This document shows, one piece after another, positions 1-10,683 of a stretch of 64,000 nt of DNA. The notes beneath the pieces are model-generated. The model had not been told where the DNA came from. It saw only the letters and a program-made list of their open reading frames with translations, and searched no databases. Both the position numbers and the translations under genes were made by a program. Source of the stretch: Microbacterium sp. SLBN-154 (GTDB taxonomy: Bacteria > Actinomycetota > Actinomycetes > Actinomycetales > Microbacteriaceae); the NCBI RefSeq assembly GCF_006715565.1, contig NZ_VFNL01000001.1, positions 1,550,001 to 1,614,000 of the forward strand. The letters are read 5' to 3'. Every line of letters begins with the position of its first letter. Position 1 is the stretch's first letter.

Positions 1-615
1 TTCCGCTCGGTCGTCGAGGAGAAGGCGCCCCGGATCGAACACCTCGCGCCGCGAGCCCAGCGTCTGGACGTCAAGGTCACTCATCGCACGTACCGCAACG
101 GCCACGTGGAGGACCACACGGTGGAACTCACCGTCACGGGGAAAGGCCCGATCGTGCGGGCGGAGGCGACCGACGCCGACAAGTTCACCGCCCTCGACCT
201 CGCGGTCGACAAGCTCTGCGAGCAGCTGCGCCGCGCGAAGGACAAGCGGGTCGATGCGCGCAATCACCCGCGCGGCCCGAAGTTCGAGAAGGGCACCGGA
301 TCACTCGAGGGAATCGACGTCGAACCCGCATCCGTCGACGTGCTCCGCGCCGTCGCCACCGGCGAGGTGCCGATCGTCAACGGCGAGGCGGAGGAGGAGG
401 ACTACACCCCCGTCGTCATCCGCACGAAGGAGTTCGGGGCGGAGTGGATGACGGTCGAAGATGCCGTGGACCGGATGGAACTCGTCGGACACGACTTCTT
501 CCTCTTCATCGACGTCCGCACCGACCGTCCGAGCGTCGTCTACCGCCGCAAGGGCTGGGACTACGGCGTGATCTCGCTGTCCACACAGGCGCAGCCGGCG
601 GAGCTGGTCTCCTGA
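1..615 (+). CDS. hpf: Ribosome hibernation promoting factor, long form (5' partial)
   Basis: The reading frame is open from the first base, so the start codon and first N-terminal residues lie outside the window. The visible part carries the end of the S30AE/YfiA-like domain (VELTVTGKG, DKFTALDLAVDKL) and, after a linker, the C-terminal dimerisation domain of long HPF proteins (VVIRTKEF, MTVEDAVDRMELVGHDFF, VVYRRKGWDYG). Long HPF alone pairs ribosomes into inactive 100S dimers in stationary phase. It ends in front of a strong hairpin and is followed downstream by secA on the same strand, the arrangement known from other actinobacteria. Family assignment is secure; nothing can be said about its promoter. 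Confidence 0.95.
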   Translation, partial: FRSVVEEKAPRIEHLAPRAQRLDVKVTHRTYRNGHVEDHTVELTVTGKGPIVRAEATDADKFTALDLAVDKLCEQLRRAKDKRVDARNHPRGPKFEKGTGSLEGIDVEPASVDVLRAVATGEVPIVNGEAEEEDYTPVVIRTKEFGAEWMTVEDAVDRMELVGHDFFLFIDVRTDRPSVVYRRKGWDYGVISLSTQAQPAELVS

Positions 616-631
616 CCCCCTGACGAAAGAA

Positions 632-667
632 CGGATGCCCCGGGCGAAGATCAGCCCGGGGCATCCG
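632..667. terminator. Hairpin between convergent hpf and the coiled-coil gene
   Basis: A perfect 14-bp inverted repeat (632-645 with 654-667) encloses an 8-base loop. It sits 17 bases after the hpf stop and 27 bases before the stop of the opposing gene, so it can serve both strands. There is no long T tract, as is usual for terminators in high-GC actinobacteria. Confidence 0.75.
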
Positions 668-693
668 CTTGTCCGGCGTCCTTCAGGACGCCA

Positions 694-2043
694 TCAGTCC
701 ATGAAACCGTCGAGCAGGCTGCCGATCACAAGGCCTCCGAGGATGCCGCCCATCAGGCCGCTCCCGCCGCTGTTGCCGCGTCCGCCTCCCCACCCTCCGC
801 CCCACTGGTCCGGGCCGTTCTGAGGGCGGGACGAGTCGATGTCGCGCTGCGCGAGCTGCAGGGCTTCGCTGGCGAGGTGCGCGACGCGTCGAGACATCGT
901 CATGGCCTGCTCTCGGTGATCCTCGTCGATGTCGATCGCCGCCGATGCGGAGGTTCCGAGGTAGCGGTCGAGGTCGACGCGGATCCGCTCGGCCTCGGCG
1001 ATCCGGGTGCGGGCGTCCGCGCCGATCCATCCGCGGTGGCCGGCGATGACGTCTCGAGCCACGGCGAGCTGCCGGTCGGCGTCGTCGATCGAGTGCCGCA
1101 CGTGAGCGATGTCGGGGATCGGCCGCGCCGCACGTTCGCGCGCTTTGGCGACGGCATCGTCGAGGGCGATGTTCGCCGCGCGCAGGCGCGTCAGCTGCGC
1201 GAACGGGTCGGTGTTCACGCCGGCGGCGGGAAGGGCGGCCAACGCCGCCTGGAGCTCGCCCATCGCCTGGGCCACACCCGCGGTCTGCGGTGCGGTGCGG
1301 GCGGCGATGAGGTCGCCGCGCGAGTCCTCCACGACGGCGGCGAGGGTCGATTCCGCGCGGAGCGCCTCGACTTCGAACGTCTCGACGGCGTCGATGAGCG
1401 TCTCTGCGCGGCGCACCGCCTCGGTGCAGGCCTCGAGGGCCAGGTTGGCCTGCTCGCGCTGCCCGGCCTCGCGACGACGCTCGGCGATGCCGGCGCTGTG
1501 CTCGGCGAATCCGAGGAGCTGCTCGGCCTCCGCCGGATTGGCTTCGATCTGGTGGAGGGCTTCGGCGGAGTAACGGGCCCCGAGTCGGGTCACGGTCTCC
1601 CGGGCCTGGGGGAGGCGTCCGCGCAGTCGTTCGGCGTCGCGGCGGACGCCGGCGATGATCTCGGGCGCTCGGCGGGCGCGGGCGATCGGCTCGGCGAGGG
1701 CCTCGGTGCGGTCATCCAGCAGCTCCTCGGCCCACTCGCACAGCTGCACGATCCGGGCGTTGCGGGTGCGCAGCTCCTCGGGGGTGTCGGGGATCTCGTC
1801 GTGGTTGAGCTGGTGGAGGTGGAACGCCTCGCTCATGTGCGTGCGCACCGACTCCAGCGCTTCGCGCAGATCGGCGGTGGGACCGGCGCCGAGCTCGGCC
1901 TCGGCGAAGGCGAGTTCGTCGGTGGTGACACGGATGCGCTCATCGGTGGCGACGAGGGAGGACTGCGCCCGACGGGCGAGGTCGGCGTCCTGCGCCGCGA
2001 GTTCTTCGCGTTCCTTCTTGCGACTGCCCCAGAATCCGGCCAT
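694..2043 (-). CDS. Cytoplasmic coiled-coil protein, TPM-less paralogue of the gene at 48857-50860
   Basis: 449 residues, mostly Ala/Glu/Arg-rich helices predicted to form coiled coil, with no signal peptide. The last 50 residues are Gly-rich and end in a short hydrophobic stretch (GGILGGLVIGSLL). The C-terminal third matches the TPM protein encoded at 48857-50860: VARDVIAGHRGWIGADARTR here against VAAAEDYIMTRRGAVGANARTR there, then LAxxALQLAQRDI against LADEALATAQRDV, then the same Gly-rich hydrophobic tail. The TPM domain and membrane helix of the paralogue are absent. Function unknown; a membrane-associated role through the hydrophobic tail is inference. It begins 100 bases from padR on the same strand and ends convergent with hpf. 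Confidence 0.8.
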   Translation of the reverse strand: MAGFWGSRKKEREELAAQDADLARRAQSSLVATDERIRVTTDELAFAEAELGAGPTADLREALESVRTHMSEAFHLHQLNHDEIPDTPEELRTRNARIVQLCEWAEELLDDRTEALAEPIARARRAPEIIAGVRRDAERLRGRLPQARETVTRLGARYSAEALHQIEANPAEAEQLLGFAEHSAGIAERRREAGQREQANLALEACTEAVRRAETLIDAVETFEVEALRAESTLAAVVEDSRGDLIAARTAPQTAGVAQAMGELQAALAALPAAGVNTDPFAQLTRLRAANIALDDAVAKARERAARPIPDIAHVRHSIDDADRQLAVARDVIAGHRGWIGADARTRIAEAERIRVDLDRYLGTSASAAIDIDEDHREQAMTMSRRVAHLASEALQLAQRDIDSSRPQNGPDQWGGGWGGGRGNSGGSGLMGGILGGLVIGSLLDGFMD

Positions 2044-2144
2044 GAACCGATCCTACGGTTCCCGTTCGGGCAGGCCGCTGGAGAACGGCTGGAGAACAGC
2101 GCGGTGACGGGGAGGCTTCGCCCACGGCGTAACCGATCCCGGGG

Positions 2145-2723
2145 TCACGGTCGCGGAGGGCGCCCTCGACGAGGCCTCTGGGTCTCCAGGGCCACCGCGA
2201 GCGAATGATCGGGATGCCGCGCCAGCACCGCCGCCGCATGATCGAGCCAGCGCATCTCGGCCTCCAGCGCGTCACGTCGGGCGGCGAGGACCAGACTGCG
2301 GCCGAGGGTGCCAGCCCGCTCGGCGGCGCTCAGCTCCTCGTGCACCCGCGTCAGCTCCGCGGCCGAGGACCGACGCTGCGTCGTCAGCACACCGTCGACA
2401 TCGACGCCCGGGAGGCTCGCGGCCAGCGCGACTTTCGCCGCGACATCCTCTCTTCCGGCGCGCGTGCGCGCGGCGGCGGCGCCGAACCACTCTGCCACGG
2501 CATCGGATCCCGCCGGGGTGATGCTCCAGTAGATGTGGCCCTGGGCGTCGGGTTCTCCCCGCATCACGAGTCCGTCGCGCTCGAGCCGCTCGAGGGTCCG
2601 GTAGATCTGGCCGACGTTCAGCGGCTGATCCGCGCCGGTGCGCCGTTCGTGTTCGGCGCGCAGCTGGTAGCCGTAGCAGGGGCCCTGGTCGAGGATCGCA
2701 AGCAGACTCTGCGGTGCCGACAT
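2145..2723 (-). CDS. PadR-family transcriptional regulator
   Basis: About 192 residues. The N-terminal winged helix ([51 protein letters not shown]) is the PadR signature, followed by a helical C-terminal dimerisation domain with VHEELSAAE. The ATG at 2723 is chosen over an upstream in-frame start because the PadR fold begins there and GAGAG precedes it. PadR proteins usually repress their own promoter and a neighbouring efflux or detoxification gene; no such target is evident beside it. secA is divergent with about 140 bases between. The ligand is unknown. Confidence 0.88.
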   Translation of the reverse strand: MSAPQSLLAILDQGPCYGYQLRAEHERRTGADQPLNVGQIYRTLERLERDGLVMRGEPDAQGHIYWSITPAGSDAVAEWFGAAAARTRAGREDVAAKVALAASLPGVDVDGVLTTQRRSSAAELTRVHEELSAAERAGTLGRSLVLAARRDALEAEMRWLDHAAAVLARHPDHSLAVALETQRPRRGRPPRP

Positions 2724-2755
2724 CCGTCTCTCGCTTTCGCTGCAGGTGCGGCTCG

Positions 2756-2767
2756 AGTATATGCATA
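2756..2767 (-). promoter_or_regulatory. Candidate padR promoter and operator
   Basis: On the minus strand TATACT (2761-2756) is a good -10 hexamer about 33 bases before the padR start. It overlaps a perfect 8-bp palindrome, TATGCATA (2760-2767), an A/T-rich island in G/C-rich DNA. PadR regulators often bind such ATG/CAT palindromes at their own promoters. Autoregulation is inferred. Confidence 0.35.
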
Positions 2768-2863
2768 CCCGGCAACATCTCCGCCGCTGCGGCTTTCGCC
2801 CAGCCCACGCCAAGGTCACGGGTGGATAACATGGGGAGGTTCGCCCGACAGTATGGAGATTTC

Positions 2864-5683
<2,820 letters not shown>

Positions 5684-5752
5684 GGTCCGAGCCGGTCCAC
5701 GGGCAGGCGATTGGACGGCTGCGGCCGTCGGTGACGGCTGATCCGCCGCCGC

Positions 5753-5758
5753 TATCCT
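5753..5758 (+). promoter_or_regulatory. -10 element for alaA, leaderless arrangement
   Basis: TATCCT ends exactly 6 bases before the ATG at 5765 and no ribosome binding site is present, so transcription would begin at the start codon. Confidence 0.5.
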
Positions 5759-5764
5759 GAACCG

Positions 5765-6991
5765 ATGACGCTCCTTCGCCCGCTCGACCAATCGCGCAAG
5801 CTCCGCGACGTTCTCTACGAGATCCGCGGTCAGGCACTGGTGGAGGCTCAGCGGCTGGAGGCCGAGGGTCACAATATCCTGAAGCTGAACACCGGCAACC
5901 CCGCGGCGTTCGGGTTCGAGGCGCCCTATCAGATCGTCCGCGACATGATCGATGCGGTGCCGCACGCCCATGGGTACAGCGACAGCCGCGGCATCATGTC
6001 CGCGCGGCTCGCGGTGGTGTACCGGTACGAGCAGACGCCCGGGTTCCCGCAGGTCGACCCCGACGACGTCTACCTCGGCAACGGTGTGTCCGAGCTCATC
6101 ACGATGACCATGCAGTCGCTCCTCGACGAGGGCGACGAGGTGCTCATCCCCGCGCCCGACTATCCGCTGTGGACCGCGATGACGAGCCTCGGCGGTGGAA
6201 CGCCGGTGCACTATCGCTGCGACGAGTCAGCGGGGTGGCAACCCGACCTCGAAGACATCCGCTCGAAGATCACCGAGCGCACGAAGGCGATCGTCGTGAT
6301 CAACCCCAACAACCCCACCGGGGCGGTGTACACCCGCGAGGTGCTCGAGGGGATCGCCGACATCGCCCGGGAGCACTCGCTGCTCCTCCTTTCCGACGAG
6401 ATCTACGACCGCATCGTCTTCGACGACGCCGAGCACATCCCCATGGCGGTCGTCGCCCCCGATCTGCTGTGCCTCACCTTCAATGGGCTGAGCAAGACCT
6501 ACCGGGTCGCGGGTTACCGATCAGGGTGGCTCGTGATCACCGGGCCGAAGGATCACGCCGCGGGTTTCCTCGAGGGCATCACCCTGCTCGCCTCGACCAG
6601 GCTCTGCCCCAACGTCCCCGCGCAGCACGCCGTGCAGGCTGCGCTCTCGGGCATCCAGTCGATCGACGCGCTCATCGCGCCGACCGGTCGGCTGCATGAA
6701 CAGCGGGACGCGGCCTGGGAGGGGCTGGAGGCCATTCCCGGTGTGACCTGCGTTCGGCCGGCCGGTGCGCTCTACGCCTTCCCGCGCTTCGATCCCGAGG
6801 TGTACGAGATCCGCGACGACGCCAAGCTCGTCTACGACTTCCTCGTCGCCGAGCACGTGCTCCTCGTGCAGGGCACGGGCTTCAACTGGCCGACGCCCGA
6901 CCACGTGCGCATCGTCACGCTGCCCGAGGCGCGGGTGCTCAGCGAGGCGATCGAGCGGCTCGGCAACTTCCTCGCGTCGTACCGCCAGTAG
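5765..6991 (+). CDS. alaA: Alanine-type PLP aminotransferase (AlaA family)
   Basis: 408 residues, collinear over its full length with Escherichia coli AlaA: LNTGNPAAFGFEAP, YLGNGVSELI, IPAPDYPLWTA, INPNNPTGAVY, LSDEIYDRIVFDD, and FNGLSKTYRVAGYRSGW containing the PLP-binding lysine. It ends with VRIVTLPEARVLSEAI. AlaA makes alanine from pyruvate with glutamate as amino donor. The gene stands alone after secA, with its own -10 element 6 bases before the ATG, and converges on the Rv3235-like gene 16 bases downstream. The fold family is certain; alanine specificity rests on close similarity to AlaA. Confidence 0.93.
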   Translation: MTLLRPLDQSRKLRDVLYEIRGQALVEAQRLEAEGHNILKLNTGNPAAFGFEAPYQIVRDMIDAVPHAHGYSDSRGIMSARLAVVYRYEQTPGFPQVDPDDVYLGNGVSELITMTMQSLLDEGDEVLIPAPDYPLWTAMTSLGGGTPVHYRCDESAGWQPDLEDIRSKITERTKAIVVINPNNPTGAVYTREVLEGIADIAREHSLLLLSDEIYDRIVFDDAEHIPMAVVAPDLLCLTFNGLSKTYRVAGYRSGWLVITGPKDHAAGFLEGITLLASTRLCPNVPAQHAVQAALSGIQSIDALIAPTGRLHEQRDAAWEGLEAIPGVTCVRPAGALYAFPRFDPEVYEIRDDAKLVYDFLVAEHVLLVQGTGFNWPTPDHVRIVTLPEARVLSEAIERLGNFLASYRQ

Positions 6992-7007
6992 GCGCGAAGC
7001 CTGCGGG

Positions 7008-7448
7008 TCAGAGCAGGGCGAGCGAGGTCGTGCGCCAGCGACCGTCCATGCCCTCCAGGCGCACCGCCACGGCCCGGGTGCGGGCCGGGCCCGCGACCAC
7101 CACGACGCCTTCGATGATCCCGTCGGCGGGGGAGGAGTGCCGGATGCTGAGGATCTGGTGCACCGGCCGCTTGGCCGGCACCCCGCGAGCGCTCCGGGCG
7201 CGGGCGGCGAGGTTGGCCCGCGTGAGGAGCTTGCGGTACGCGTCCTCCGTCAGCCAGCGGGCGAGCTGCTCCACCTCGCGCACCCCGGCGAACACCTCGA
7301 GGACGCCGCGGGTGAGGTTCTCGATGAAGACCTGCGGATCGGGGAGCGCCTCGGTCGAGGTGCGCTGTGGTGCGAAGTACTCCGAAAGCTCTCGCGCACC
7401 CGTGGGTGGTTTGGGCGCACGGGCCGGTGCCGGCGGCGTCGGTGCCAT
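7008..7448 (-). CDS. Rv3235-like protein (DUF6459)
   Basis: 146 residues with a Pro/Ala-rich N-terminus and a compact C-terminal domain (QVFIENLTRGVLEVFAGVREVEQLARWLTEDAYRKL, then VHQILSIRHSSP and RTRAVAVRLE). This is the pattern of the small actinobacterial proteins related to M. tuberculosis Rv3235, encoded near secA1. There is no signal peptide or membrane helix, and function is unknown. The next gene on the plus strand is divergent, 129 bases away. Confidence 0.8.
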   Translation of the reverse strand: MAPTPPAPARAPKPPTGARELSEYFAPQRTSTEALPDPQVFIENLTRGVLEVFAGVREVEQLARWLTEDAYRKLLTRANLAARARSARGVPAKRPVHQILSIRHSSPADGIIEGVVVVAGPARTRAVAVRLEGMDGRWRTTSLALL

Positions 7449-7565
7449 CTCTCGCCAATCTCGTCAGGACATCGGTTGCCGAAAAGTAGAACACACGGGC
7501 AACTCCCAGAAAGAGCCGGGAAAGCCCCTGGGGATAAGTTCTCATCGACTCCTCACGTTCTGCTC

Positions 7566-7571
7566 TACTCT
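7566..7571 (+). promoter_or_regulatory. -10 element for the 7578 gene, leaderless arrangement
   Basis: TACTCT ends 6 bases before the GTG at 7578, with no ribosome binding site in between. Confidence 0.45.
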
Positions 7572-7577
7572 CTCGGG

Positions 7578-8183
7578 GTGCGATGGGACCGCTTCTTCGA
7601 CGACCTCGAAGACCAGCTCGCCTCCGAATGGGAGGCCGAGCGCGCGGCCCTCGACACCGAGGCCGAGCGGCTGCGGCTGTCCCGCCTCGAGATGCGTCAG
7701 CGTCTCACCGCGCTTCAGGCATCGGCGTCGGAGGTTGCTGCCTCGTGGGAGCTGAGCGACGGGTCCACCCTGAGCGCGGACCTCGTCGGCGTCGGCGCCG
7801 ACTGGGTGGCGTTGAGCGAGACAGGTCGGCGGGCGGGGATCATCCTCGTGCCGCTCGTGGCGATCGTCGGGATCCGGATGAGTCAGCCCGACCTTCTCCG
7901 CACTGCTCGCGCCGAACCCGTCGCCTCCTCGAGCCTGGCCGGTCGGATGACGTTCGGCTTCGTCATCCGTGACCTCGTGCGACGCCGCGCAGCGGTGGCG
8001 CTGCAGCTGTCATCCGGACGAGGCATGACGGGGACGATCGACCGGGCCGGAGCCGACCACTTCGACATTGCCCTCCACGACCCCGGTTCGCCTCGGCGGT
8101 CCACGGAGGTCACGGGGTACCGGATCGTGCCCTTCTCCGCGCTGGCATGGCTCCGAGCCGAGGAGGGGGTCAGCGTCCTCTGA
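7578..8183 (+). CDS. Hypothetical protein beside the Rv3235-like gene
   Basis: 201 residues started at GTG 7578 (VRWDRFFDDLEDQLASEWEAE). The frame is open far upstream, but this start is fixed by a -10 element 6 bases earlier and by the beginning of good helical coding character. The N-terminal 50 residues form an acidic/basic amphipathic helix likely to be a coiled coil. Two short beta-rich repeats follow (SDGSTLSADLVGVGADWVAL and SGRGMTGTIDRAGADHFDIAL), which look like two copies of an SH3- or Sm-like barrel. No signal peptide is seen. I do not know a function; similar genes occur near the Rv3235-like gene in related bacteria, from memory. Confidence 0.7.
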   Translation: MRWDRFFDDLEDQLASEWEAERAALDTEAERLRLSRLEMRQRLTALQASASEVAASWELSDGSTLSADLVGVGADWVALSETGRRAGIILVPLVAIVGIRMSQPDLLRTARAEPVASSSLAGRMTFGFVIRDLVRRRAAVALQLSSGRGMTGTIDRAGADHFDIALHDPGSPRRSTEVTGYRIVPFSALAWLRAEEGVSVL

Positions 8184-8198
8184 CGCCTCCGGGCGCCC

Positions 8199-8489
8199 TC
8201 AGTCGGGGTTGCGGACGAAGCCGGTGCCCCACAGCTCCGGGAAGCTGGCTTCCTGGGACTGATGCCAGAGGGCGATCCGCCGAGCCTCTTCGGCCTGATC
8301 GTCGAGGTAGTCGGTGACGCTCTTCTCCTCCACGCGCCAGCGGGCGGGGGATCCGACCCGCGCACCGCGGAGTCGGCGCTCATGTACGAGCGCGATCACC
8401 TCATCCACCGAGACGCCCAGCACTTCGGCGACCTGGGCGGGCGCCAGCATGCGCACGTCGGCGGACGGGGATTCGGGCATGGCCCCCAT
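8199..8489 (-). CDS. Excisionase/BldC-like helix-turn-helix protein
   Basis: 96 residues from ATG 8489, or 93 from ATG 8480. The domain MLAPAQVAEVLGVSVDEVIALVHERRLRGARVGSPARWRVEEKSVTDYLDD, read in parts, is the MerR-like winged helix of excisionase-type and BldC-type regulators (A-x-x-L-G-V-S, then a basic recognition helix and R-x-x-V). A short C-terminal extension follows. There is no phage gene beside it, so a chromosomal regulator is more likely than an excisionase. It is divergent from the SAF/CpaE-like pair, and two DnaA boxes lie between them. Confidence 0.8.
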   Translation of the reverse strand: MGAMPESPSADVRMLAPAQVAEVLGVSVDEVIALVHERRLRGARVGSPARWRVEEKSVTDYLDDQAEEARRIALWHQSQEASFPELWGTGFVRNPD

Positions 8490-8531
8490 TATCGTCGCGG
8501 GCCTGCGCGGGCCGAGGAGCCCGCGCGGCGC

Positions 8532-8557
8532 TGTGGATAAAACCCGGCTGTGGATAA
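8532..8557. promoter_or_regulatory. Two perfect DnaA boxes in tandem
   Basis: TGTGGATAA occurs at 8532-8540 and again at 8549-8557, same orientation, 17 bases start to start. The reverse complement TTATCCACA is the canonical DnaA box. A near match (TGTGGACAC) follows at 8604-8612, just inside the next gene. They lie in the spacer between the divergent HTH gene and the SAF gene, so DnaA control of one or both is possible. Confidence 0.6.
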
Positions 8558-8596
8558 CGTGGCGGCCCGTTCCTCGGCCTGAGCGAACATGGCCTC

Positions 8597-9235
8597 ATGA
8601 CCGCTGTGGACACCGGCCGCCGCCATCGCGCCTTCTGGGCTGACGCACGCTTCCTCCTCGGCATCCTCCTGATCGTCGCCTCCGTGGCCGGCGTCTGGTT
8701 CGTCGTCTCGGCGGCGCGGCAGACGGTACCCGTCTTCGTCGCCGCGCGCACGATCGTCTCGGGCGAGGTGGTCTCGACCGACGACGTGCGGCTCGAAGAG
8801 GTGGCTCTCGGCGCGCTCGAGGGGTCGTACCTCGACCCGACGTCCTGGGAAGGCTCGCTCGACGAGGGGGTGGTGGCCACCCGCACCATCGCCTCCGACG
8901 AACTGGTGCCGCGCAGCGCGGTCGAGTCCGCAGACGCGGTGCGCACCACGACGGTCGTCCTCCGCAGCTCCGTCGACGTCCCGGCGGCGGTCGAGGCGGG
9001 ATCGGTGGTGGAGGTGTGGGCGGCTCCGCTCATCGAACCGGGCACCTACGACGTGCCGCGGATCCTCGTCGCCGATGCCACGGTGGTCTCGGTGACACGC
9101 GACGATTCGATGATCGGCGGAGGCGCCGCCGCCCTGGAGATCGTCATCCCGCGAGCAGATGTCGCCGTCGTGCTCGAGGCGATGTCCGACGAGTCGGCCC
9201 TCTCGGTCGTTCCCGCCGTCGGAGGCGCACGATGA
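8597..9235 (+). CDS. SAF-domain membrane protein, CpaB/RcpC-like
   Basis: 212 residues. One N-terminal membrane helix (about residues 18-40, FLLGILLIVASVAGVWFVV) is followed by an SAF domain (VFVAARTIVSGEVVSTDDVRLEEV, GVVATRTIASDELVPRSAV) and a beta-rich periplasm-side region. This is the architecture of CpaB/RcpC proteins of Flp/Tad pili, but no secretin, CpaF ATPase or pilin gene is nearby. It overlaps the following CpaE-like gene by 4 bases (ATGA), so the two are translationally coupled. Likely promoter control by DnaA is inferred from the upstream boxes. Confidence 0.8.
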   Translation: MTAVDTGRRHRAFWADARFLLGILLIVASVAGVWFVVSAARQTVPVFVAARTIVSGEVVSTDDVRLEEVALGALEGSYLDPTSWEGSLDEGVVATRTIASDELVPRSAVESADAVRTTTVVLRSSVDVPAAVEAGSVVEVWAAPLIEPGTYDVPRILVADATVVSVTRDDSMIGGGAAALEIVIPRADVAVVLEAMSDESALSVVPAVGGAR

Positions 9236-10626
9236 AGGTGCTCGTCGCCGTCGACGAACCGCGCGGTGCGGACCTCGCCGACCAGCTCGCGGCCGAGGGC
9301 CTCGACGTGGTCGCGGTCGTCGCCGCCGATGCGCTGGCCCTCGCCGGGGAGGATGCCGCCTACGGCAGCGACGCCCGCATCACCGCGGTGGCGCTCCGCG
9401 AGGTGGAGGCGGTCATCCTGCAGGCCGATCGCCGGACCATGACCGCCGCCGCGGTGGCGCTCTGCGATCGTCAGGGCGTCCGCATCGTGGCGCTGTGCGC
9501 GCAGGACGCCGACCGGCCCCTCGTCGACGCGTACGGGGTCTCGTCGATCCTGACGCTGACCGACCCCGGCTGGCGGATCGCCGAGGCGATCACCATGGCC
9601 GGCCTGGCACGCGGCAGCGCCTCTGCCTCGGCCGCCGTCGACGAACCGGGCGCCGAGCCCGGGCGCCCGGCGCCCCGTGTCATCGCCGTGTGGGGTCCCG
9701 CCGGGTCGCCGGGTCGATCCACGGTCGCGGTCGAGCTCGCGCTCGAACTCGCCCGCGGCGGACGACGCGTCGCCCTCGTGGATGCCGACGCGCACGCCCC
9801 CGCGCTCGCTCTCGCCCTGGGTCTCGCCGACGAAGGACCCGGCTTCGCCGCCGCCTGTCGTCACGCGGGGCGCGGCGAGCTGACCACCGCCGAACTCGAA
9901 CGCATCAGCACCCCGCTGAGTCAGACCGGCGTGCGCGTTCTCACCGGCATCAACCGCCCGTCGCGGTGGCCCGAGCTCTCGCACGCCCGCGTCGCGGCCG
10001 CGCTGGAGGCCTGCCGCAGCTGGGTGGAGTTCACCGTCGTCGACGTCTCTTCGTCGCTCGAGCGCGACGAAGAGATCGTCAGCGACCTCGACGGACCGCG
10101 CCGCAACGCCGCGACGCTCGCGGCGCTCGACGTCGCCGACCACGTCGTCGCGGTCGCGGCGGCAGACCCCGTCGGCATCGCCCGGTTCCTTCGCGGCTAC
10201 ACCGAACTGCGCGCGACCGTCGGGCCGACTCCCGTCGCCGTGCTCGCCAACCGCCTTCGGCCGGGACCCCTCGGCATCGACGCGCGGGGGCAGGTGCGCC
10301 GCACCCTCGACCGGTTCGCCGGGATTCGCGACGTGTGGTTCGTCCCCCACGACGCCCGCTCCGCCGATGCAGCCCTGCTCACCGCGCGGCCCATCGCCGA
10401 GGTCGCGCCGCGCTCGCCGTTCGCGGCGGCGATCCGACGATTCGTGGGCGAGGCCCTCGCGCCGCCGGCTCCCGGCGTCTCGCGGCGCGCGCAGCGCGAG
10501 CGGCGCGTCCGCCCGGCGCGCGCCAAGCGTGAGCGCACCGGGCGGGGGGACGAGCGGGCATCCGAGCGGTGGCCTGACCACCGGGCGCAGCGCCGCGGAA
10601 CGGTCGTCGTCTCGAAAGCGCGCTGA
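9232..10626 (+). CDS. CpaE-like MinD/ParA-family ATPase with degenerate P-loop
   Basis: 464 residues. Residues about 1-130 resemble a receiver-like N-terminal domain, as in CpaE. The MinD/ParA-type domain then begins with IAVWGPAGSPGRST, followed by VALVDADAHAPALALALG and later TVVDVSSSLE. The P-loop is unusual: where MinD has two lysines (xKGGxGKT) this protein has alanine and arginine, so nucleotide hydrolysis may be impaired. The C-terminus is a basic Arg-rich tail. It is coupled to the SAF protein by a 4-base overlap. Pilus assembly is not supported by context; a localisation or septum-related role is possible but unproven. Confidence 0.78.
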   Translation: MKVLVAVDEPRGADLADQLAAEGLDVVAVVAADALALAGEDAAYGSDARITAVALREVEAVILQADRRTMTAAAVALCDRQGVRIVALCAQDADRPLVDAYGVSSILTLTDPGWRIAEAITMAGLARGSASASAAVDEPGAEPGRPAPRVIAVWGPAGSPGRSTVAVELALELARGGRRVALVDADAHAPALALALGLADEGPGFAAACRHAGRGELTTAELERISTPLSQTGVRVLTGINRPSRWPELSHARVAAALEACRSWVEFTVVDVSSSLERDEEIVSDLDGPRRNAATLAALDVADHVVAVAAADPVGIARFLRGYTELRATVGPTPVAVLANRLRPGPLGIDARGQVRRTLDRFAGIRDVWFVPHDARSADAALLTARPIAEVAPRSPFAAAIRRFVGEALAPPAPGVSRRAQRERRVRPARAKRERTGRGDERASERWPDHRAQRRGTVVVSKAR

Positions 10627-10670
10627 GCCCCCGCATCCGTCCCCGCACCGGACTGCACCCCCACCGCGCC

Positions 10671-10676
10671 TAGGCT
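10671..10676 (+). promoter_or_regulatory. -10 element for pdtaS, leaderless arrangement
   Basis: TAGGCT ends 7 bases before the GTG at 10684, with no ribosome binding site. Confidence 0.5.
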
Positions 10677-10683
10677 GGGAGCC

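Noticed and set aside
8199..8489. Phage excisionase
   Set aside because: The HTH fold is excisionase-like, but no integrase, phage gene or attachment site is nearby; the setting is conserved chromosomal genes.
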